IMG/VR virus record: IMGVR_UViG_3300025450_000063
Location: 1 to 37,176 of that record
Strand: one strand, 5' to 3'
Source: a virus
Length of the DNA: 37,176 nt
The translations under genes and the position numbers were made by a program. The notes beneath the pieces were generated by a model. The model ran no database searches. It was not told where the DNA came from and was given only the letters and a program-made list of their open reading frames with translations. Shown here piece by piece: positions 32,402 through 37,176 of this stretch; position 1 is the stretch's first letter, and every line of letters starts with the position of its first letter.

Positions 32402-32617
32402 TTATTTTGTTATTTCATGCAATACTTTGGCATTATTCAGTGCATCTATAACACTTAGATTGTTGCTTTTGAACACTGGACCCCATTCTTTCCAGAACGT
32501 AACCAATTCCATCATTTCCATAGAAAACCTAATATCAATATTTTGACCGCCGTGTGTTTCTTGGATGTTGATATAACCAACATCGCCAGCATTTGTAAAA
32601 GCGCCTTTAATTGTCAT
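32402..32617 (-). CDS. Small phage protein of unknown function
   Basis: The 71 residues (MTIKGAFTNAGDVGYINIQE, then helix MEMMELVTFWKEWGPVF) show no motif I recognise. The ATG overlaps the stop of the clamp-loader gene (ATGA), which implies coupled translation and supports it being real. Confidence 0.55.
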   Translation of the reverse strand: MTIKGAFTNAGDVGYINIQETHGGQNIDIRFSMEMMELVTFWKEWGPVFKSNNLSVIDALNNAKVLHEITK

Positions 32618-33078
32618 TTCATTGCATCCTTGATTTCTTTATCGTTCCAACCCAATTCTACCAACATTGCCTTAAACTCGACATCAGGAATACTTGCCGC
32701 CATTAACTCACAGTCGTCAAGTTTATATTCTGGATAAAGTTTTGCAATAATATCTGCACGTTTATTCTTTGACTTACGTGCGCTAAACGCCATCCACTCA
32801 TGACGATGCTTGCCCATGTTGGGGCTTACAGTGGTCAGCAACAGCCATTGTAGTTTAGGATGCTTACCAAGATCAAAGAACCGTTTATTAACACGCTCGT
32901 TCATTGCTTGCAGATAATATTGCTGCAACATAGGCTCACCGCCTACCGCACTGCCCCAACGCAACATAAGATAGGTAGAGAACTTCTTGCGTTCTTCATC
33001 CGTCAATTCATCATAGAACTCACGATTGCGCAAATCAAGCTGTGCCATCTCATAGCCAATGTCAAGTTTATTAACCAA
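32614..33078 (-). CDS. 62: Clamp-loader small subunit (gp62-like)
   Basis: The start is TTG at 33078, supported by AGAGGAG 6 bases before; the next ATG would cut into the conserved part. The 154 residues are helical. The segment QWLLLTTVSPNMGKHRHEWM through LYPEYKLDDCELM parallels T4 gp62 (NYLMAAVPRGKRYGKWAKL, then LLAKRYQVNTNDA). gp62 is the non-ATPase subunit that loads the sliding clamp with gp44. The family call rests on this alignment by eye. gp44 is not in the window. Confidence 0.62.
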   Translation of the reverse strand: MVNKLDIGYEMAQLDLRNREFYDELTDEERKKFSTYLMLRWGSAVGGEPMLQQYYLQAMNERVNKRFFDLGKHPKLQWLLLTTVSPNMGKHRHEWMAFSARKSKNKRADIIAKLYPEYKLDDCELMAASIPDVEFKAMLVELGWNDKEIKDAMK

Positions 33079-33104
33079 GGATTACTCCTCTCCATTTACC
33101 TTTT

Positions 33105-33302
33105 TCAGTTGGTGAAACCAGAGATGCTGTCATCATCTTGCTTTATTTCTTCACTTAACTGATACATCACATGCAATTCATCAGCAAGTTCTTTTAGCGT
33201 AGGATTGTTTTCAGTTGCACGAAGAATTGCCATCCACCTGGCAGGTCCAATGTTGTTTTCATATGTGCTCATGCTACTACTCTGTGTCGTTGCGTTTCCC
33301 AT
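33105..33302 (-). CDS. Small phage protein of unknown function
   Basis: The 65 residues include ARWMAILRATENNPTLKELADELHVMY, a short helix-turn-helix-like stretch (in two parts of fewer than 20 residues each), and a charged tail. An internal ATG at residue 11 is an alternative start. It lies 26 bases before the gp62 start, whose ribosome site is in that gap. Function unknown. Confidence 0.5.
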   Translation of the reverse strand: MGNATTQSSSMSTYENNIGPARWMAILRATENNPTLKELADELHVMYQLSEEIKQDDDSISGFTN

Positions 33303-33314
33303 AATATTATCCTA

Positions 33315-33815
33315 TCATATAATGTTCTGGATGTCAATAGTCTCACTTGCACGAGAAATTTCTTTAACAAAGTATGCACATACTGGCTTTGGTCCATCAC
33401 TTAATGGCACACATAATAGCTGTCCATTTTTTAATTTAGGAAAATACCAACGCACATCTTGATATACATCTTCAATTTCAATATTCATAAATGCTGCACG
33501 AAATGAACTAATTGGATTAAATGTAAATGCTTGGAATCCACGATCATTAAGTTTTGTAAGTGGTAAGGCTTCTAAATCGCCAATTTCTGCTTCACCAATA
33601 AGAATACGCCAATTATATGGCATCATAATTCTGTGTTTGCCAATCTTTAACACAAGTGCAGGATCATTAAAGCTTTCTAAGAAAACCAATGGCAAGAAAT
33701 AATAATCTGCTTCACTTGGATTTGAATTATCCAATACACAGAATCGTAAATCATCTACCTGTTCTGGCAAGTTATTCATTTCAAAGACAGTGTTATCTAC
33801 TGTTAGTATTCTCAT
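33315..33815 (-). CDS. Conserved phage protein of unknown function
   Basis: The 166 residues form a probable beta-rich globular protein (DYYFLPLVFLESF, GKHRIMMPYNWRILIGEAEIG, in parts, and FPKLKNGQLLCVPLSDGPKP). The ATG overlaps the upstream stop (ATGA), so it is coupled to the SGNH-like gene. No motif of known function is visible. Confidence 0.55.
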   Translation of the reverse strand: MRILTVDNTVFEMNNLPEQVDDLRFCVLDNSNPSEADYYFLPLVFLESFNDPALVLKIGKHRIMMPYNWRILIGEAEIGDLEALPLTKLNDRGFQAFTFNPISSFRAAFMNIEIEDVYQDVRWYFPKLKNGQLLCVPLSDGPKPVCAYFVKEISRASETIDIQNII

Positions 33816-34549
33816 ATTAAATTTCTACCTTTTAAGTTATCTAAAATAAATGTGTTAATCACATTTGATAATTGTTCGCACTCTAATGGATGTGCAGCTA
33901 AATGCCATTTACCATTATAGTAATCTATGTCACGAATAGGAACTCCGCAATCATGTGTATGTTGATTCATATAAAAATCAAATAATCTATAAAATCCACT
34001 ATCACTCGCTATATCAGCCATCACAGGAAAATTATGTTCTTTAAAATGAGAAAAATCTCCAGCGGCTTGGTTCCAAATCAAATAATCATGTCCGTTATTT
34101 TTTAACCAACCAGCAGTCATAGCAATTTGTTGTAGGCTTTTTTCAATAAACAGCGCACTATGATTTAACGTATTATAAAGATAATCTTTAAATAAATTTA
34201 GCAATCTATCATCTTCGGCATTTTTTTGAGATTTATTAAAATTGTGCTTGTCGTCATCACCAACTATATGATCATAATTTAGTGTAGCCCACATACTTTT
34301 TCTTGTTATAGGATCGTTATATGGAACATCTAATCGACTTGGGAATGATAATCCCCATATGATTAAACATTTTGGAAGTTTTGCAATTTTATTATAGATG
34401 TGATTTATAACATATTCATGCGCACTGCCACTGCGATATAACATAACAGGTTCTGCACCAAGCTGCTTACACAATTCTAAATGACCATTAGAATCAATGT
34501 AGCAACGCATATAACTATCACCGCAGAATACTACATGACTATAACTCAT
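33812..34549 (-). CDS. SGNH-hydrolase-like protein
   Basis: The 245 residues begin VVFCGDSYMRCY with the GDS motif (Gly10-Asp11-Ser12) of SGNH esterases, and end with DIDYYNGKWHLAAHP, which resembles block V (DxxH, where His completes the triad). Known members deacylate lipids or sugars. The start overlaps the uvsW stop by 4 bases (ATGA), and it is coupled to the next gene in the same way. It differs in sequence from the SGNH-like protein at 26059. The target is unknown. Confidence 0.62.
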   Translation of the reverse strand: MSYSHVVFCGDSYMRCYIDSNGHLELCKQLGAEPVMLYRSGSAHEYVINHIYNKIAKLPKCLIIWGLSFPSRLDVPYNDPITRKSMWATLNYDHIVGDDDKHNFNKSQKNAEDDRLLNLFKDYLYNTLNHSALFIEKSLQQIAMTAGWLKNNGHDYLIWNQAAGDFSHFKEHNFPVMADIASDSGFYRLFDFYMNQHTHDCGVPIRDIDYYNGKWHLAAHPLECEQLSNVINTFILDNLKGRNLI

Positions 34550-35991
34550 TTATAGATACTCTTTTCTTGTGTAAATGGATAATTGGCTTCTTTATAAAAC
34601 TGTTTGCGTTTTGTTAAATGTCGTTTGGCAAACTTACAATCGGCAGTTAAATCCCAGATTTGAACAAAGTCTTTATCTTCTGCCTTACGAATGCCACGAC
34701 CGATAGACTGAATGACACGAACGAATGACTTGCCAGGTTCAATAAGAACAAGGTTAAAAATACGAGGAACATTAATACCAACTGCAGCCACGCCATAAGT
34801 TGCAACAATGATTTTATCACTGACGTTAGCAATCTCATCATAATGTTCTTTACGCTTTGCATTTTTCATGTCTCCTTGAACAAACACACTATTAGGCAAC
34901 CGTGCAACAAGTTCCTCACCACATTCACGGCGATCTACTAGCACAAGTGTGTTTCCTGTTTTAATAACTTCGCTAAGAAAACTTGCCATGTGGTCAAGGC
35001 GATCTTTATTGGTTGTTAGATATTTTAATTCTTCTTGATAGTTTCTAAAGTCGCTATGTTCGACTGTCTGCACAATATTAACGTGACAATTAGATAGAAC
35101 TCCACGCTCTTGTAATTCACTTGCAGTGAGTTTCCCAATGACCTTACCAATGGATACCAGCAAGGCTACCTTTTCAAATTGTTCTTTTGGAATAGTTCCT
35201 GTTAATCCCCAGCGAATAGGAACATCTGCAAACTCAGTGGTAAGCAATGCTTTAAGAACTTCTGCTTTTGCCTGATGAGCCTCATCAACAATTACTGCTG
35301 CAACATTAAGCATCATAGTCCATTCATTACCTACACCCTTGGTACCTTTATAAAGGCTATTGAGGCTCTGCCATGTGCAGATAGTATGTGTGCGACCTAG
35401 TTCCTTGCGTTCGCCAAAATAAACGCCAACATCTAGTCCAAGATTTTTATAATCTTCTTCTGTTTGCAGAACTAAACTTTTGCTTGGAACAATAACGATA
35501 GTACGTCCATATGGTTCAACCATGAGGCTTAATGCTGCTGTCATAATGGTTTTACCAGCACCTGTTGCAACTTCTTGCATACACTGTGTATCGTTTAAGA
35601 ATTCATTAATAATGTCAATTTGGTAATCACGTAAGACAATTGGTTGCCCCACATTTGGATGATTTTTTGGCCACGTCTTGTGTGCAAATGTATTTTTATC
35701 TACTTGCGTAAATTGAAATGATTGTCGAGATGAACGATTATCTTCTATTTCAAATTCCCAATTACGCTCACTGAGATATTCAATAATTTCTGGAAGTAAG
35801 TTGATATAGGTAGAACCACCTAATTGAAAATACGCAACCTTTCCATCCCAACGTCCTAACCTAACGCTTGGTAGATGGCGAGCATATGGAACTTCATACT
35901 TGAATTTTGCTACAAGCCTACGGCGAGTATCTGCATCAAGTCCTTCTAATTTACAATTTACTTCGTCTCTGATAATTATTTTGCACAACAT
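34546..35991 (-). CDS. uvsW: UvsW-type helicase
   Basis: The 481 residues have a small N-terminal domain (1-115), Q-type LRDYQ (120-124), Walker A TGAGKT (143-148), DEAH (236-239), LTGT (263-266) and a second RecA domain ending in motif VI, QSIGRGIRK (near 435-443). UvsW is an SF2 helicase that unwinds R-loops and branched DNA and regulates origin use in T4. Length is close to T4 UvsW. A sigma70-like promoter (35999-36027) lies just upstream. Confidence 0.93.
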   Translation of the reverse strand: MLCKIIIRDEVNCKLEGLDADTRRRLVAKFKYEVPYARHLPSVRLGRWDGKVAYFQLGGSTYINLLPEIIEYLSERNWEFEIEDNRSSRQSFQFTQVDKNTFAHKTWPKNHPNVGQPIVLRDYQIDIINEFLNDTQCMQEVATGAGKTIMTAALSLMVEPYGRTIVIVPSKSLVLQTEEDYKNLGLDVGVYFGERKELGRTHTICTWQSLNSLYKGTKGVGNEWTMMLNVAAVIVDEAHQAKAEVLKALLTTEFADVPIRWGLTGTIPKEQFEKVALLVSIGKVIGKLTASELQERGVLSNCHVNIVQTVEHSDFRNYQEELKYLTTNKDRLDHMASFLSEVIKTGNTLVLVDRRECGEELVARLPNSVFVQGDMKNAKRKEHYDEIANVSDKIIVATYGVAAVGINVPRIFNLVLIEPGKSFVRVIQSIGRGIRKAEDKDFVQIWDLTADCKFAKRHLTKRKQFYKEANYPFTQEKSIYK

Positions 35992-35998
35992 TTATCTT

Positions 35999-36027
35999 AA
36001 TATACAGGGTTGTTTAGTATAATGCAA
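35999..36027 (-). promoter_or_regulatory. Sigma70-like promoter for uvsW
   Basis: TTGCAT (36027-36022) and TATATT (36004-35999) are 17 bases apart on the minus strand. It lies between the terminator and the uvsW start; the ATG follows within 10 bases of the -10 box, so the leader would be very short. For that reason the call is tentative. Confidence 0.35.
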
Positions 36028-36054
36028 TAAAAAAACAGGGCAAAAGCCCTGTTT
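36028..36054 (-). terminator. Rho-independent terminator after the 57-residue gene
   Basis: AAACAGGGC (36054-36046) pairs with GCCCTGTTT (36041-36033) around a loop of four T, followed on the minus strand by TTTTTATT when the T end of the stem is counted. It separates the AAA+ unit from uvsW. Confidence 0.88.
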
Positions 36055-36061
36055 AAGAAAG

Positions 36062-36235
36062 TTATTTGGTTTTCTTTTCTAATATTCGTTGGATGGTAAC
36101 TGTTCCACCCATACCATATTGCATTTGAACTAGTCGTCTTGCGCTACTCTGATCATTTGCATTTACGGTCAATTGAAACTGTGCAGTTGGTTCATGTGGT
36201 TTTGTCACATAACCTTTGATATCATATGTCTTCAT
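36062..36235 (-). CDS. 57-residue protein coupled to the AAA+ gene
   Basis: The frame starts at ATG 36235, overlapping the AAA+ stop (ATGA), and ends at TAA 36062. It encodes MKTYDIKGYVTKPHEPTAQF and ends GTVTIQRILEKKTK, a small alpha/beta protein with beta-alpha-beta spacing (YDIKGYV, FQLTVNAND, SSARRLVQMQY, GTVTIQRI). Translational coupling and the terminator just past its stop support it being real. Function unknown. Confidence 0.72.
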   Translation of the reverse strand: MKTYDIKGYVTKPHEPTAQFQLTVNANDQSSARRLVQMQYGMGGTVTIQRILEKKTK

Positions 36236-37017
36236 GCACCATTCCTCATAATCGTTACTTCTGCAACACGCTGCCAGCGATTTGGCTGCGACTTACGAAG
36301 GTCTGCCAACTTAAGTGCAGTACGCAGTGACATTTCACGGAACCGCTTAGAGTTGTCCTTCATAAACTGCAAAATTTCTTTTTCCTGTTCTTTGGTCATA
36401 TCATAACCGCTAAACAACTGTCCGCTTTCTGCAATCTGCCGAATACGAAGATATTTATCGTGTTCAGTATCCATTGTCAAATCAATATAGTGGCAGCGAG
36501 ATTGCAACGCACCAAGATGGTCTTGCAGCTTCTTAGAACGGATATTCTCAAACTTCAAGTTGGTGATGAAGATAACGCCACCCTTGAAATCAAACTTATT
36601 AGGGATGCCTTGCTTATGTAGCAGATTACTATCGGCGTTCCAATGGATAGTACGCTTCTTACCACTGTCAAGTGCTGCTTTGAGAATGTTAAGTGACAAT
36701 TCGTCCATGAGAACGCTATCGCAATCATCAAACACCAACACACTGCCAGCATCACTGAACTCATACAACTTAGCATAAAGACCAAGTGCAGTCATAGCAC
36801 CCTTGACAACCTGATACTTGACCTTACCAGCAACTTCGTCATAAAGAGAATGCTCGTCTAATTTTTTATGAACACCATAAGATTTACCAACGCCTGGCGG
36901 TCCTACCACGATCATAGCACGAACATCGCCTTCCTTTACGGCAGTGGTCATATCTTCAAGAATTTCAAAACGCTCGGCAATACGAGCCATAATTGCTTCA
37001 TCATTCATGCGAGCCAT
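36232..37017 (-). CDS. AAA+ ATPase, function not assigned
   Basis: The 261 residues have Walker A GPPGVGKS (39-46), Walker B VLVFDDCD (93-100), a sensor-1-like ITN (151-153, Asn153) and a possible arginine finger in LQSRCHY (171-177). A C-terminal helical lid follows. It is not gp44: it lacks the clamp-loader signature and is shorter. Its start has GAGGG 7 bases upstream. It may remodel a phage or host complex; the small coupled protein downstream could be a partner. Confidence 0.78.
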   Translation of the reverse strand: MARMNDEAIMARIAERFEILEDMTTAVKEGDVRAMIVVGPPGVGKSYGVHKKLDEHSLYDEVAGKVKYQVVKGAMTALGLYAKLYEFSDAGSVLVFDDCDSVLMDELSLNILKAALDSGKKRTIHWNADSNLLHKQGIPNKFDFKGGVIFITNLKFENIRSKKLQDHLGALQSRCHYIDLTMDTEHDKYLRIRQIAESGQLFSGYDMTKEQEKEILQFMKDNSKRFREMSLRTALKLADLRKSQPNRWQRVAEVTIMRNGA

Positions 37018-37049
37018 GGGAATACCCTCTGTGTTTGAGCCTATATCTT

Positions 37050-37077
37050 ACAATAGCATAAATACTCATGTTGTCAA
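37050..37077 (-). promoter_or_regulatory. Sigma70-like promoter for the AAA+ gene
   Basis: TTGACA (37077-37072) and TATTGT (37055-37050) are 16 bases apart on the minus strand, with the ATG 33 bases further on. The -35 is perfect; the -10 is weaker. Confidence 0.5.
37057..37064 (+). promoter_or_regulatory. Late promoter box for the right-edge gene
   Basis: CATAAATA followed by CTC on the plus strand, 35 bases before the ATG at 37100. It lies within the spacer of the opposing promoter. Confidence 0.45.
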
Positions 37078-37099
37078 GCATTATTTTGGAGAAAAATTG

Positions 37100-37176
37100 A
37101 TGAAATTTCAGAGAATTGAAATACGAGAATTACAAAATCCAGATCAAAACCCAACAATTTCTACTGGTTTGAGAGA
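37100..37176 (+). CDS. Start of a plus-strand gene (3' end outside window)
   Basis: The ATG at 37100 has TTGGAG 9 bases upstream and opens a frame running off the right edge: MKFQRIEIRELQNPDQNPTI and a few more residues. Too little is visible to name a product. It is divergent from the AAA+ gene. Confidence 0.6.
   Translation, partial: MKFQRIEIRELQNPDQNPTISTGLR

Noticed and set aside
32399-32406. Late-type box AATAAATA before glycosyltransferase-like copy 1
   Set aside because: Same spacing problem: only 4 bases to the start codon.
36232-37017. AAA+ protein as clamp loader gp44
   Set aside because: It lacks the clamp-loader SRC-type context and collar domain expected of gp44 and is too short, although gp62 is nearby; left as unassigned AAA+.
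1-37176. CRISPR array or ordinary tRNA cluster
   Set aside because: No regularly spaced repeats and no cloverleaf-type sequence other than the tmRNA parts were found in the non-coding gaps.

Overview
The window looks like part of the genome of an AT-rich, T4-superfamily myovirus. The evidence is a set of recognisable T4-type genes: DNA primase (gp61), DnaB-type helicase (gp41), UvsW helicase, a probable clamp-loader small subunit (gp62), class Ia ribonucleotide reductase (nrdA, nrdB) with a glutaredoxin, a PAAR spike tip and a baseplate lysozyme protein. Copies of the T4-type late promoter box (xATAAATA) sit just upstream of several structural-type genes. Several gene families here (zinc-finger protein, radical SAM protein, PD-(D/E)XK nuclease, NTase-like protein, DnaE-like mini protein) are ones I associate with marine T4-like phages. 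The host is most likely an alphaproteobacterium: the phage carries a circularly permuted, two-piece-type tmRNA gene whose tag (AANDNAPFEMRLAA) has the alphaproteobacterial ANDN...LAA form. Host is an inference; permuted tmRNA also occurs in some cyanobacteria and betaproteobacteria.

Layout. 1-5.3 kb is an accessory and lysis region: a secreted autotransporter-like protein running off the left edge (minus), a class 3 lipase (plus), an exported SleB-type cell-wall hydrolase (minus), the permuted tmRNA (minus, with a near-consensus sigma70-type promoter and a terminator), and an HNH-type endonuclease (plus). 5.3-9.8 kb is a baseplate/spike module (lysozyme fusion, a protein with two N-terminal beta repeats, PAAR). 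9.8-14.5 kb is the nucleotide-reduction module (small protein, glutaredoxin, nrdB, free-standing HNH endonuclease, nrdA). 14.5-18.3 kb holds a conserved unknown and a 1116-residue tailspike (beta-propeller plus pectin-lyase-like beta-helix). 18.4-23.6 kb holds a PD-(D/E)XK nuclease and a run of probable virion or morphogenesis proteins with late promoters. 23.6-30.5 kb is the replication block (radical SAM protein, gp41, SGNH-like protein, gp61), a baseplate-like protein, a plus-strand small gene, the DnaE-like mini protein and a zinc-finger protein. 30.5-37.0 kb has two paralogous glycosyltransferase-like genes, gp62, small unknowns, a second SGNH-like protein, uvsW, a 57-residue gene too short for a usual ORF cut-off, and an AAA+ ATPase. 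A plus-strand gene starts at 37100 and leaves the window.

Most genes are on the minus strand and tightly packed, often with ATGA or TAATG overlaps that suggest translational coupling. Late-type boxes mark structural and accessory genes, while the replication genes lack them; uvsW, the AAA+ gene and the tmRNA instead have sigma70-like promoters. The most notable element is the permuted tmRNA, recognised from its tag reading frame, its T-arm, CCA end and an acceptor stem with the G3-U70 pair that identifies alanine. Other points of interest are the phage autotransporter, the lipase, the compressed DnaE-like protein and the mobE-like HNH gene between nrdA and nrdB.
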